Below, one piece after another: positions 53,108 through 62,787 of a stretch of DNA of 64,000 bases. The translations under genes were made by a program, and so were the position numbers. Position 1 is the first letter of the stretch, and the number at the start of each line of letters is the position of its first letter. Below the pieces are notes generated by a model that saw nothing but the letters and a program-made list of their open reading frames with translations, was not told the origin of the DNA and did no database searches. This DNA is from Trichomonas vaginalis G3. Lineage: Eukaryota; Parabasalia; Trichomonadida; Trichomonadidae. Location: NCBI RefSeq assembly GCF_026262505.1, contig NC_067206.1, positions 9,172,268-9,236,267 of the forward strand. The letters are read 5' to 3'.

Positions 53108-54193
53108 ATGAGTAGTCCGAAAAAAACAGTTCATTTTTGTCTAATGGCATTCGCTAGCGTGTTCGCTCCAAATTCACCTGAAGAAATTGCTTGCAAACTT
53201 TCAGCACCCACAGGTTTAGAGCCTCAATATCAAACTGCAGCATCTACACATTCTCCAAGCAGAACAGACAATTCGCTCAATCCAAAGCCACTTTCACTAC
53301 CAAAAACAATACCAAACGAGCTCCGTATTACAAAGAACCACAGCAACGCTGAACTACGCAAAATACTACTCAGATTGTCTGAAGAATACTTCAATTCAAA
53401 GCCAGAAGAAAGAGTTGCTGCAACTTTTAACAAAGAATATTGTGAACAACTCAACAAAGTTCTTGCAGACTTTACCAAACTACAAAAAGAAACACCTGAC
53501 CCATTCGAATTAGGTGACACAATTGTCAACTATTTTCCAACAATAACAAAGATAATGGTTGACAGAACTATATGTCAGCTTATTGAAAGTCTTCCACCCA
53601 AAGCTGCAAAAAAAGTCGAACAGTTTTGGGTCGAATTCAAATTAAAGAGTTATGGATATCAGGATGACGAAGAAGAACGTGAGTACGGACAAGAAACAGC
53701 AAAATGGCAATGTCTTAGCTCACTCAACCCCAAGTTCAAACCATTATTTTACTCAGACAACAACACAATTCAAGTACGCAAAATTGCTATTCATTTCGTT
53801 AACCAAGCAGAAGACATTGAAGAAGGAGACTCTATCTCAGTTTATGTTTGCTACTGCAAGTTTTTCAAGGACGAATTTGGAGGACCAATTCTCATGCATG
53901 TCTTCAAGCCACGTCAGCAACTCTACGTTGAAACTGAAATAACACTCATGCATGGAATGTATCTCAAGTTTGAAAGCCAATTGGAAAACACATACAACAT
54001 TTGGCTTTCATACATTCAGTTCGATACACCAGATGACTTTGATGTTGAAGAAGAAGACTCTACTCAAGAAGATGAACCACAAGACTCACCTGATGATGAC
54101 GAATTTGTACCCGAAGAAGAAGAATATCATTCAAGAACACCATCAGAAGACGACCAACAAATGGCAGATGCAATGGACAGTCAAGTTCCATGA
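53108..54193 (+). CDS. Hypothetical protein, 361 aa, acidic C-terminus
   Basis: Starts MSSPKKTVHFCLMAFASVFA. Residues 1-90 are Ser/Pro-rich, 90-190 helical, 190-300 beta-like (IQVRKIAIHFVNQAEDIEEG, SVYVCYCKFFKDEFGGP). The last 60 are very acidic (EEEDSTQEDEPQDSPDDDEF). I do not recognise it. The beta-rich part could be a capsid-type fold, but the base composition is closer to El-3 than to Mav-B. It may be the last gene of an element or a host gene. Confidence 0.55.
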   Translation: MSSPKKTVHFCLMAFASVFAPNSPEEIACKLSAPTGLEPQYQTAASTHSPSRTDNSLNPKPLSLPKTIPNELRITKNHSNAELRKILLRLSEEYFNSKPEERVAATFNKEYCEQLNKVLADFTKLQKETPDPFELGDTIVNYFPTITKIMVDRTICQLIESLPPKAAKKVEQFWVEFKLKSYGYQDDEEEREYGQETAKWQCLSSLNPKFKPLFYSDNNTIQVRKIAIHFVNQAEDIEEGDSISVYVCYCKFFKDEFGGPILMHVFKPRQQLYVETEITLMHGMYLKFESQLENTYNIWLSYIQFDTPDDFDVEEEDSTQEDEPQDSPDDDEFVPEEEEYHSRTPSEDDQQMADAMDSQVP

Positions 54194-54242
54194 AACTAAA
54201 CATCTAATTTTACCTCAATTCCAACTTTTTTTAAACATCTTC

Positions 54243-54275
54243 GGGGCTAGAGGGCACGAAGTGCCCGGAAGCCCC
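54243..54275. repeat. GGGGCT hairpin, left copy
   Basis: GGGGCT and AGCCCC form the outer arms, GGGCACGAAGTGCCC the inner hairpin. It is an inverted relative of 60947-60978 and 61015-61045. It marks the change from element-like to host-like sequence. Confidence 0.75.
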
Positions 54276-54342
54276 ACTACCTTTTTTTTTTTGTCTGATA
54301 TAGCCATCATATATCCCAGAAGCAAATAAAAATTCTGACTTT

Positions 54343-54491
54343 TTAAGGGTGCCCTATAGACGATAGACCACCCTCAGAAAAGCACTTTTAAGGCTATTAT
54401 ATTGAGAACTAGAATCTGGATAATCCATTCATTCGAGTTCTAATAAGGTTAATTTTGTGATGTTTACATTATCGTTATAGGGCACCCTTAA
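54343..54491. mobile_element. TTAA-flanked miniature inverted-repeat element
   Basis: A 149-bp unit with perfect ends TTAAGGGTGCCCTATA (54343-54358) and TATAGGGCACCCTTAA (54476-54491). If TTAA is the target duplication, the inverted repeats are GGGTGCCCTATA, a layout typical of piggyBac- or Kolobok-type non-autonomous elements. A related end GGGCGCACCCTTAA occurs at about 55173-55186, so a larger composite up to 55186 is possible. Non-coding. Confidence 0.65.
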
Positions 54492-55551
54492 GCATAAAAA
54501 AATGAAATTTTATTTTTTGCAAAAACAGGCCACCCGGATGTACGTTTATTTGAGAGGAGGAGGATTAAATTTTTGAAAGCACTAAAATTTGTAAATATTC
54601 TAGTTATATAATAATATGTATTATTTTAAAAAATAAAAAATTAAAGCACGTTAAAAATTTTTTTGATGAATTTTTACAAAAGCTACTTAGGATTATGCAA
54701 AATATAGTAATTAAACATAAATTTCAAATCAGATTTTACTTATGATAAATATTTCAAATTTCCGAAAATTAAGTTCAGATCGACTCGATACGTTGTAATT
54801 ACTAAATAAGGTGCCAAAAACCTATTAAACAGTATCAAAACTATCAAGATTGTAATGTTTTTGAAGAAAAATTTATAGAATTATGAACTTCAAACAGATA
54901 TTATGTAAATAAAAATAATATAATGGATTTGTTTATTCGTATAATAGCAGCAATAAGTCGATTATTCACTTCTACTTCTGAGATTTGAATTTAATTTCGA
55001 CAGAAAAAGAGATTCAAGAGGAAAATACTAGGGAATACAAACTGCCACCATGACAGGATTATTATGGAGCCAAGTTGTACTTTTTGATATTTTTAGAGTT
55101 TTACTACCTATTTAGGTACCAAGTAATTGCTTAAAAATTAAGGTTCTAAATTCTGAAGTTTACATGATCCTCCCGGGCGCACCCTTAAACAAAAATAAAA
55201 AATGTTCAAAATATGAAATTATGCATATGATATTAAAATTTACATGTAAGCATTTTTTTTGACTTGCTTTCAATTTTCATATTGAAATTTTTAAGATTTT
55301 TTTCTGAAATAATAGGCAAGCATATCAACCTAAATAATATTAAATCCCATGCGTTAATTTCCCCTCAAAAGTCATTGACCGCCTCTCAATCTAGATTTTG
55401 TGAGTACTTTAGATATTAATTAGTAGAATAAATACAAATCCGGATGTTTATATAAACGATGTCATCAAGAAAGTTAAACTCTACTTCTTTTACATAATTA
55501 TCATCATATCAAATTTTGATAAAAAGTGAAAACAATTTTTTTTACAAAAAA
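54492..55551. other. AT-rich host intergenic region
   Basis: No gene seen. It contains the possible second TTAA-type end near 55173-55186 and, near 55504, TCATAT, a match to the trichomonad initiator consensus TCAYTWW only in its first part. The stretch directly before the ATG at 55552 is A/T-rich. Confidence 0.5.
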
Positions 55552-56970
55552 ATGGCTGAATATGATTTTGACGATGACTTTATTGATGATGAGGATGAGG
55601 GAAATCCATTTGTATTAGGTGATGAAGATGAACAACCTCATCAAGCAAATTTTGAAGATGAAAATGAAGATGATTTTGGTACAGAAACCCCTGAACCAAC
55701 AAAAACACCAGCAAATGATGAACATGACTTTTCATCCGATGGAGATGAACAGAAGGAAGATGAAAAAGCAGAAGAATCTCAAAAAGCTGTCGATGAAACG
55801 CCTTTGCCAGAAGAAAAAGTCGAGGAAGAAGAAGCGGTTCCAGAATCTCCTCATAAAGAAGAACCAGAACTAGAAAGTCAACCAGAAAACCAAGAAATAC
55901 AAGAAAATAATGAAGATTCATCCAAACTTTCGTCATCTCTTTCCTCCAAGAAAGATTTAAGCGACGATGATGTCGTTAAAGAAGTCATGGAGACAGAAGA
56001 AATTTTCAATAGAAGTCAAAAGATTTCAACACTTAATCAAAGTTTATCATTACGATTAACAGAGACAAATCAACTATTTTCATTATTAATGTGCGTTCTT
56101 ACAGATACACAACTTCTTATGCATAGAAATAGAACTTCAATGGACTTTTCTATTTATGATGAAGTTGAATTGTCCGGAAAGCCATATAAATACGACGGAG
56201 GTTTGATCAAACATCCGAAGTACGTTGATGGCTATAATTTGTCCGGATGCTCGGATGTAGATAAGACCGGAGTTCTCGAATATCTTGATTATGTTAAAGG
56301 AATGATCGACAGAGGCCTTCCTCAAGTTGTTGAGGCATCTGTAAACATTATGCAAGATCCATTAGTTAAAGCCCATCGAAAATTGGCTTCAATGGAGCAA
56401 AGAATTAATGATCTTAAGCGTTCCAACGCAGAACTTCAACTACAAACTAGACATACAGCTAACCAACTCGTTAAACTTGAAAAGCAAGGTGAATCTGAAT
56501 TCAAAGCTACAACAGGAAAATCCGATGTAATTATTCAACAGCAAAGACTACAGAAAGCATTGCTCAGAGTATCAATGCTTAAAGATGATAACGAAAAAGC
56601 TCAATCCGAGAACTCCAAACTACTTTCTGAGTTAAATTCTCTTACATCTCGTTCTTCATCTCGTTCCGAGACAAATACTAATTCACAGCTTGTAAAAGAT
56701 TTCGAAGCTATTAATGCTTCAATCGAACAGTCCGAAGAAGAGCGAGAAACAGCAATGGCCCAACGTCGCGTTTCAATTACGAGAATGAACAAAACAATCG
56801 AGAAACTCGAAGGAGAAATATCCGTTTTACAACAACGACTTTCTTCTGTCGATAATAAAATCCGAATTATGACTCAAGGAAAGGCTTCTCGTAATTCTGC
56901 GGCCGGATCCAAGCTACAGAAGGCAGCAGGATCAAAGATTCCAGTTCCATCTAAGAAACCAAAACAATAA
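55552..56970 (+). CDS. Host-type coiled-coil protein with acidic N-terminus
   Basis: A 472-residue protein that looks whole. Residues 1-140 are very acidic and repetitive in Asp/Glu/Pro. Residues about 150-260 are a folded region (LTETNQLFSLLMCVLTDTQL, YDGGLIKHPKYVDGYNLSG). Residues 265-450 are coiled coil, ending in a basic Ser/Lys/Pro tail (SKIPVPSKKPKQ). No known domain recognised; cytoskeletal or basal-body type proteins look like this. The stop is TAAAA, matching the trichomonad habit of a UAAA signal at the stop codon. ATG at 55552 is preferred over an upstream TTG. Confidence 0.75.
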   Translation: MAEYDFDDDFIDDEDEGNPFVLGDEDEQPHQANFEDENEDDFGTETPEPTKTPANDEHDFSSDGDEQKEDEKAEESQKAVDETPLPEEKVEEEEAVPESPHKEEPELESQPENQEIQENNEDSSKLSSSLSSKKDLSDDDVVKEVMETEEIFNRSQKISTLNQSLSLRLTETNQLFSLLMCVLTDTQLLMHRNRTSMDFSIYDEVELSGKPYKYDGGLIKHPKYVDGYNLSGCSDVDKTGVLEYLDYVKGMIDRGLPQVVEASVNIMQDPLVKAHRKLASMEQRINDLKRSNAELQLQTRHTANQLVKLEKQGESEFKATTGKSDVIIQQQRLQKALLRVSMLKDDNEKAQSENSKLLSELNSLTSRSSSRSETNTNSQLVKDFEAINASIEQSEEERETAMAQRRVSITRMNKTIEKLEGEISVLQQRLSSVDNKIRIMTQGKASRNSAAGSKLQKAAGSKIPVPSKKPKQ

Positions 56971-57288
56971 AAAATTTCATGTTGATTTTGATTTTTAAAA
57001 TTATTGTTCATAATATTTAATCGATCTACTTATCAATTTTAATAGTATGAAGACTGTAGTTCAGTAGTTTCATTATAGATATTTTTATTTTACTAATAAA
57101 AATATTAAAATTATATTTTGGCATGGATTTTATGTTAGGGTGAAACCATATAGAGCTAAATCTATTAGATTGTAAAGCTATTTAAATCGAAAATGATTTG
57201 AGATTTCCTATTTTCAGGAAAAATCAAATAATTGAGACGCAAAATAGGGTTTTTACATACAAAAACAAAGTAAATACATATATAAGTA
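56971..57288. other. Convergent host intergenic region
   Basis: A 318-bp AT-rich spacer between two convergent genes. I see no gene, repeat or other structure in it. Confidence 0.5.
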
Positions 57289-58389
57289 TTAAATACGAGG
57301 AACAATAGAAGTCATTCGATAATCAAAATTCTTATTACGTAAACGTTGTATTTCTTTTCGTAGAATAATATTTTCTGATTTAAGTTGTTGGATTTCTTCT
57401 TTAGTCTCATCTATTTGGGATGAGATCTTTGCACAATCTTTTTCGATATTTGAGATCTTTTTTTCATGCTTTTCGGATATTTTCTCATTCTCTACACAAA
57501 TTTCGTTTATGCTCTCTATAGCTTCTCGAATAGATTCGATATTAGATTTTAACTCATCGCGTTGGGTTTTATGCTTTTGACCTAATTTTATTTTAAGTTC
57601 TTGAAGCTTTTTTTCTTTGATCTCAGCTATCTCCAGTTCTTTATTATACTTTTGAATTACTTGCTGATTCGACATTTCTTCATTTTTGATTACAATTTCT
57701 ACTTCATTTGTTTGCTTATTGAGCTTTTCTTTCATGCTTTCTAACTCTTTTTGACTCTGCTCCGCGCGTGATTGATATTTAAAATTAATTTCACGGATAG
57801 ATTTGGTATTTAATAGAAGATTTTGCTGAATAGAGGAATTAACTTCATCAATGGATGATTTCATTAATTCAATTTTGGCCATTAGCTCGGATATCTTAAC
57901 AACGTTGTCCATATTATTATTTCTTATTTTTGTACTATTATTCATTAATAGAGATTCATTCATTTGCTTCATTGATTCTAATTGATGCTTTAACTCGTTA
58001 AGTTCGGCTTCTTTTTGAGCCTTTCGCATTGCTCTTCTGTTGTCATGAAATTTATTAGTGGTATCATTTGCATCATTAATTTTTTCTTTCATTAGCTTTA
58101 TTTCATTTGAGTTGGATTCGTCAAGTTCTTTAATTTCGTTATCATTTTGTTCACGTAACTTAGAAAGCCTAGTTTCCATTTCAATTTTATTTTTCTTAAT
58201 AATAGATCGGATGTTATTCATTTCTGCTATATATTTGGATTCGAGTTTTAAATTTTTTGCTTTTATTTTTTGAATAAGTTCTTCTATTACTTCAATCTTT
58301 TTAATAATCGACCAACTGTCATCACCTTGATCGTTTAAGTCAAGCAATTGTAAATTCTTATCTTTCCCAAGGACAGAAGACAGAGTCAT
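57289..58389 (-). CDS. Host-type coiled-coil protein, 366 aa
   Basis: Looks whole. Almost the entire length from residue 25 to 350 is heptad-like coiled coil (ELIQKIKAKNLKLESKYI, MKEKLNKQTNEVEIVIKNEE), with a short head (MTLSSVLGKDKNLQLLDLND) and a tail NFDYRMTSIVPRI. No catalytic motif. It probably has a structural role. Convergent with the other coiled-coil gene 318 bp away. Family not recognised. Confidence 0.75.
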   Translation of the reverse strand: MTLSSVLGKDKNLQLLDLNDQGDDSWSIIKKIEVIEELIQKIKAKNLKLESKYIAEMNNIRSIIKKNKIEMETRLSKLREQNDNEIKELDESNSNEIKLMKEKINDANDTTNKFHDNRRAMRKAQKEAELNELKHQLESMKQMNESLLMNNSTKIRNNNMDNVVKISELMAKIELMKSSIDEVNSSIQQNLLLNTKSIREINFKYQSRAEQSQKELESMKEKLNKQTNEVEIVIKNEEMSNQQVIQKYNKELEIAEIKEKKLQELKIKLGQKHKTQRDELKSNIESIREAIESINEICVENEKISEKHEKKISNIEKDCAKISSQIDETKEEIQQLKSENIILRKEIQRLRNKNFDYRMTSIVPRI

Positions 58390-59542
58390 TTTAGTAGTGT
58401 ACGTTTAAAATTATGGAAAGATTGATAGAATCTCAAGACAATGTATCATGCTATTAAAACTACTTTACATATATAAACAGCTTGATATGATTTAGAGTTT
58501 AGAGAAAGAGTCGATTAGTCAATAACACCTATAATCTGATCAAAATGCCGGCGTTTGATATAATTCACTTGTATGAGTTATTGATTCTATGGCATAAAAC
58601 TTGCTAGCATCATTTGAAATGATTAATGAGTTAAAAAAATTGAAATTAATCAAAGTAAAAAAAATTAGAATATCATGAGATGCATGTGAAAATCAACTCA
58701 TAAAAATTTACCTGAATTTTTTTTTGAAACCAAGTAGGCGGTTTATTTTATGTGGCAAAGTAAGTTACATGATGTTTTTCTTGTAAAATTGGTATTATCT
58801 GCTTAATACAAAGCAAATGAATCATTACGCATTATGTAAAAAATCTTTTTACGAAAATTCAAATGAAATACTATATATTTTGGTTTTTAATTAATTTTAG
58901 TTATCATGGAACATTGGATGTAAAATCAAATCTTGGCTTAAAAAGATATTGAATATTCCGAGTTCGCTTTTCTAAAGCGTATTCAAATTTTTGAATTAAA
59001 TTTGACAGAATTTTCGAAACGAGTGAATTTAAATTGTAAAATAAATTTTGCATTTAAATATATCGTTTTGTTTTAAATTTTTACGAGAATCAGATATTAT
59101 TTATTCAAAAAATTTCAATTGAAAACTTCACTTATCACCAAAATAGCGTTTATTTAAATATTTCTTTATTAAAATAAAAATAGAATATAAAAAATTCTGT
59201 CGCTAAATCGGATTTCTTAAGAACGCAAATTCAATAATACATTAACACATTATAACTTTAAAATCAAATTTCATATTCCAAAAACATAATTTCTGTTTTC
59301 TCAAATATTTTCAAATTCATAAGTTTACAATTTAACGTTCATCTTTTATAACCCGAATTTTCTAATTATAAACATGTATTATTCTAATATGCTCATGGTC
59401 TCTCAATTTTTCAACTCAAAAGAGTCAGATTTTTATCGTGATATAATTTTACAAACATGCATATATTATAATTTCATGGAAAATTTTAATTATTTTTTCA
59501 ATACTTATCAAATATGACTGCATTCAATTTTTATTTTATTGA
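58390..59542. other. AT-rich host intergenic region
   Basis: Over 1.1 kb of very AT-rich sequence with no open frame of note, no tandem repeat and no clear inverted repeat. The 58390-58500 part must hold the promoter of the minus-strand gene, but I cannot point to a clear initiator. Confidence 0.5.
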
Positions 59543-59950
59543 TTTATACTTCCACTCTTTATTCTTAGTGTTACACTAGAAATTAGAAATCCAACACAAC
59601 AAAAAGGATGGTACGACATTTTTTATCCCGCTGATGTGGACTATCCAGATGACGGAGAATATGAATTAACTGATGCTAATGGCATGATTTGCCAAATTAA
59701 AACATCAGATGGCTCAAAAGAGCTTTCTAATATGAAAACTGAAAACCATGGCTCATTAGAACTCTCTTTAGAAACTCCCAATGCAAATCCCAACTGGATT
59801 GAAGTTATCCATAACATAAAAAATAAAGGAGATAGTCAAATCGACTTTGAATTTGGATGCTATGCATTTCTTAATTTGTATAATGGGCCTGAAATTCTTA
59901 TATACGAAAAAAGGAGATTTGACAGAACGTCAAATCTCCTCAAAAAGTGA
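59543..59950 (+). pseudogene. Fragment of a host gene, no start codon
   Basis: The open frame has no in-frame ATG near its beginning and reads SVTLEIRNPTQQKGWYDIFY, then DVDYPDDGEYELTDANGMIC and IDFEFGCYAFLNLYNGPEIL. This looks like the beta-rich end of a secreted or surface-type protein, but I do not recognise it. The final residues (RRFDRTSNLLKK) are encoded by the first hairpin of the 59912 cluster, so the natural C-terminus was replaced. The 5' part is missing. Confidence 0.5.
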
Positions 59951-60175
59951 CGGTTTACATGGCAAACAATTGCGAGCAATTTTTAGCCATTTTGGCTGAG
60001 AACTAGGGTCTGCGAGGTACATAGATAGAATCAGTACCTCGCAGACTCTAGTTCTCTATATGGCGCCGAGAAATTTTGGTGAAATGCCACGACATTTCAC
60101 CAAAATTTTCTCGACGCCATAGGATGAATTGGAGGGTGTGAGATACTATTACATATAATAGTACTCACACCCTCC
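59912..60175. repeat. Cluster of four long hairpins
   Basis: Hairpin 1 at 59912-59940: 12-bp perfect stem, AGGAGATTTGAC arm, 5-base loop. Hairpin 2 at 59998-60056: 23-bp stem with one mismatch, 13-base loop. Hairpin 3 at 60059-60121: about 28-bp stem with one mismatch and one bulge, 6-base loop. Hairpin 4 at 60131-60175: 19-bp stem with one bulge, 6-base loop. The four are unrelated in sequence yet adjacent. A small AGCC/GGCT pair lies between 1 and 2. Confidence 0.85.
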
Positions 60176-60946
60176 AAAACCTCGAAAATCTCAAAATTTC
60201 CTGCAATTATCATCAACTTTGCATAGTACAATCAGCCAAAAATTCATTCAATTGTCCTTCTTCTCAATATTTCTTAACTCTTTCGATTTCTTTCAAAATA
60301 TCTTTCAATAATCTTTCAATGATAAATATTATACAAAAACGATTAGTATGAAACTTTTTTGCATTTTAAAAATATTTTATATTTCTGTTTTTATTTCAAT
60401 TTTTATATTTTTATTTTCCTTTTTTTAGATGAAACTTATTTGTTTACCAATATTCCTTATTTTATAAAATTTTTCAATTGAATACTACAATAATTTTATC
60501 TCTCCTTTATTAAATTTTCGATTTTTATGTTAATTCTAATTCTTTGCACTATTTCTTGTCTAAATCTTCTAAAATTTTTATTTTAATTTAATTTGACACA
60601 TAATCATCCTTTTAATTTTCGATTCAAATCCTTATCCTCTTCATTATTTTTCAATAATTTTTTTTATCATAATTTGTAAAATTCGTTCTTTTATAGCTGT
60701 TTAAATAATCCAAAACCATGATATTTATTATTGTTAATTATTCCTAATCATGTTTTTTCCATTCATTTTAATTTTTTATTTTCTGAACCATTTAAATTAA
60801 TTTTGTTAAGAATATTTTTTCAATATAGACTTCTGAAATAATTAAATTATTCTCAAATTTTCACAAATTATTTCATTTCAAATTTGTTTAAAATGAATTA
60901 AGGGTTTCGTTTTGCTAAAATTGTCACTTTTTTAAAAAAAGGTAGT
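60176..60946. other. AT-rich region without genes
   Basis: Very T-rich sequence on the plus strand with no open frame or clear repeat. It leads into the hairpins at 60947 and ends with TTGTCACTTTTTTAAAAAAAG. Confidence 0.5.
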
Positions 60947-60978
60947 GGGGCTTCCAGGCGCGTTGCGCCCTCTAGCCC
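60947..60978. repeat. GGGGCT hairpin, right copy 1
   Basis: GGGGCTTCC, an inner GGCGCGTTGCGCC hairpin, then TCTAGCCC. About 48 bp around it match the reverse complement of 54230-54290, including GGTAGTGGGGCTTCC and GAAGATGTTTA. Confidence 0.75.
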
Positions 60979-61014
60979 TGAAGATGTTTAGTATAAATGA
61001 AGTTTATATTCGGA

Positions 61015-61045
61015 GGGCTTCCAGGCGCGTTGCGCCCTCTAGCCC
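61015..61045. repeat. GGGGCT hairpin, right copy 2
   Basis: GGGCTTCCAGGCGCGTTGCG followed by CCCTCTAGCCC, a near-perfect second copy 68 bp downstream in the same orientation. Two close copies suggest a mobile or duplicating hairpin, not the end of a transposon. Confidence 0.75.
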
Positions 61046-61201
61046 ATAAGAAATTTTGCCCAAGACCCAAGAGGAGGACCGAACCCCAGCCGACCAGCCG
61101 GTGACACTTTTTGTGTCACTTTTCACAAATTATATATGTTTTCATGTTTTGTCACTTTTCTGGCACTTTTCGGGTAAAAACATTTTTATTATTATATATA
61201 A

Positions 61202-62020
61202 ATGAATTTTACAAAACCGCCGTTACCGTTCTTTGGAAATAAGAGTAGATGTAAAGATATTATATTGAGAGAACTTAAGAAACTACCGAATGGTCTAACA
61301 TTTGTAGATTTGTTCGGTGGAAGTTTCTATATATCCCATTTATGTCATATAATATTCCCAGACTCAAAGATTATATGCAATGACTTCGACAACTATATGA
61401 ACCGTCTCAAACATATTCCAGACACAAACAATATATTGAAAGAGTTAAAAGAAAAGATACCTATAGGTAAGATGGAACATATACCATTAGATAACAAAAA
61501 TATTGTGAGAGAGGTTTTGAAAAAAGCAGAATATATAGACTGGGATAGTATATCTGCTAGACTATTATATAGTGGTGCTATAAGAGTTCATGACATTGAA
61601 ACACTTATGTCAAAAGTTTTATATCTTAACTATACAAATGTTTTCAAAGAGGACATAGAAAAATATATTGAGGGTATAGAGTTTGTGAGATGTCATTGGA
61701 CAGAGTTGTATGAAAAATATAAAGACAAGGAAAATGTTTTCTTTATAGTGGACCCGCCGTTCTATAACACATGGGATTTTCAATACCAAGTAGACTGGAC
61801 TTTGAGAGACTCTTTAGAAACTTTAGACGTTATACATAACCATCCATGCTTTTACTTTACATCCGATAAAAGTGGTTTGGAAACCGTTATGAGATGGTTA
61901 GAGGACATACATGACTATGAGTTTAGATATGACAAGATAGAATATGAGAGAGGTCCTATAAACCGGAGAAAGTGTCACAATAAAGAAATTTTATTAGTAA
62001 GTAAATGTGGTTTGAAATAG
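61202..62020 (+). CDS. DNA adenine N6-methyltransferase (D12/Dam class)
   Basis: A 272-residue protein that looks whole. N-terminal PPLPFFGNKSR and FVDLFGGSFYISHLC form the S-adenosylmethionine site, and FIVDPPFYNTWDF is the catalytic DPPY-type motif; this order fits the D12 class. It methylates adenine in short DNA sites, perhaps to mark element DNA or affect host chromatin; 6-methyladenine has been reported in T. vaginalis. It stands alone near the element end. The leader TTTTTATTATTATATATAA precedes the ATG. Confidence 0.88.
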   Translation: MNFTKPPLPFFGNKSRCKDIILRELKKLPNGLTFVDLFGGSFYISHLCHIIFPDSKIICNDFDNYMNRLKHIPDTNNILKELKEKIPIGKMEHIPLDNKNIVREVLKKAEYIDWDSISARLLYSGAIRVHDIETLMSKVLYLNYTNVFKEDIEKYIEGIEFVRCHWTELYEKYKDKENVFFIVDPPFYNTWDFQYQVDWTLRDSLETLDVIHNHPCFYFTSDKSGLETVMRWLEDIHDYEFRYDKIEYERGPINRRKCHNKEILLVSKCGLK

Positions 62021-62136
62021 GACTACTTGTTTTAGGTTTTTTCCATTGTGTCATTTATTTATTTGACGTGGCAGAAAAGTACAGAGAATATGAAGATGAA
62101 CCAATGCCTGCAAATGTTCAGTATATGTACTCGTAA
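62005..62136 (+). CDS. Tiny membrane protein, 43 aa
   Basis: MWFEIGLLVLGFFHCVIYLF is one hydrophobic segment, followed by a charged tail (DVAEKYREYEDEPMPANVQY). It overlaps the methyltransferase end by 16 bp. Too short for routine gene calling, but size, single membrane span and compact placement fit a small virion membrane protein. Confidence 0.5.
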   Translation: MWFEIGLLVLGFFHCVIYLFDVAEKYREYEDEPMPANVQYMYS

Positions 62137-62159
62137 GAGATATTTTTATCTAATATTAA

Positions 62160-62522
62160 ATGGACGCACAGAACTTAGCGAATGCACAGCAACCTGGACA
62201 ACCAAACCCAGAGAATATTCCAAATGAAGTTAGAATACAAACTGCAATGGCAAACTATGGTCAAGTGCCAACAGATGTACAAATGCAAACTGCCATGTCA
62301 AATGACGCTGCGTTAGGTTTGCCACCATGGTATGCAAATATGAGATGGAAAGAGTTTTATACAAACCCTGAAGTGGGATATAAACAACTTTATGCAGATG
62401 ACGCGAACACAGGAGTTGACCCAGAATATGTTTTCTACCAGAGGAGAAACAGAATGTATGAGCTCCAGTTAAAGAATGCTATGGAACTCAACAGGAAACG
62501 TAAGAGACTAGGCGGACATTAG
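62160..62522 (+). CDS. Small protein with basic C-terminus, 120 aa
   Basis: Gln/Asn/Pro-rich first 60 residues with two IQTAMAN-type repeats (VRIQTAMANYGQVPTDV, VQMQTAMSNDAALGLP). Trp/Tyr-rich middle (PPWYANMRWKEFYTNPEVGY) and a basic end (MELNRKRKRLGGH). It may be a virion or DNA-binding protein. TATTTTTATCTAATATTAA stands before the ATG, the shared short promoter motif. Confidence 0.55.
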   Translation: MDAQNLANAQQPGQPNPENIPNEVRIQTAMANYGQVPTDVQMQTAMSNDAALGLPPWYANMRWKEFYTNPEVGYKQLYADDANTGVDPEYVFYQRRNRMYELQLKNAMELNRKRKRLGGH

Positions 62523-62540
62523 ATTTTTACATATAGTAAA

Positions 62541-62783
62541 ATGGGTTTCTTCAGTAGTATTGGAAACTTCTTCAGAAGAGTTGGAAGAGGTATATGGAAT
62601 GGAATAAAATCTGTCGGAAGAGGAGTATGGAACGGAGTCAAAAATATTGGTAAAAGAGTAGGTCAGTTCGTTGGTATTATACCTAAAGACCCTGAACCAG
62701 AAGAACAAGCTCCTGTTATACAACAGCCTGAACCTGCACCACAGTCTAGTTGGCAACCAAATCCAACACCTCAACCGTATTAA
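62541..62783 (+). CDS. Amphipathic minor virion protein, 80 aa
   Basis: The first 45 residues are amphipathic helices with repeats of GRGIWNGIKSVGRGVWNGVK type. A Pro/Gln/Glu tail follows. This design resembles membrane-lytic proteins of non-enveloped viruses such as adenovirus protein VI, and parallels the Ala/Gly-rich protein at 36724. Role inferred from composition only. Confidence 0.55.
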   Translation: MGFFSSIGNFFRRVGRGIWNGIKSVGRGVWNGVKNIGKRVGQFVGIIPKDPEPEEQAPVIQQPEPAPQSSWQPNPTPQPY

Positions 62784-62787
62784 AAAA

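Noticed and set aside
55580-55936. A Leu/His-rich minus-strand frame over the host coiled-coil gene.
   Set aside because: It is the antisense of the acidic Asp/Glu repeats.
59912-60056. Rho-independent terminators.
   Set aside because: This is eukaryotic DNA, the stems are long without a following T-run, and several are clustered away from an intact gene end.
54243-60978. The inverted GGGGCT hairpins as the two ends of one transposon enclosing the host genes.
   Set aside because: Similarity covers only about 50 bp, a second same-orientation copy lies at 61015, and no target duplication is seen; a dispersed hairpin is simpler.
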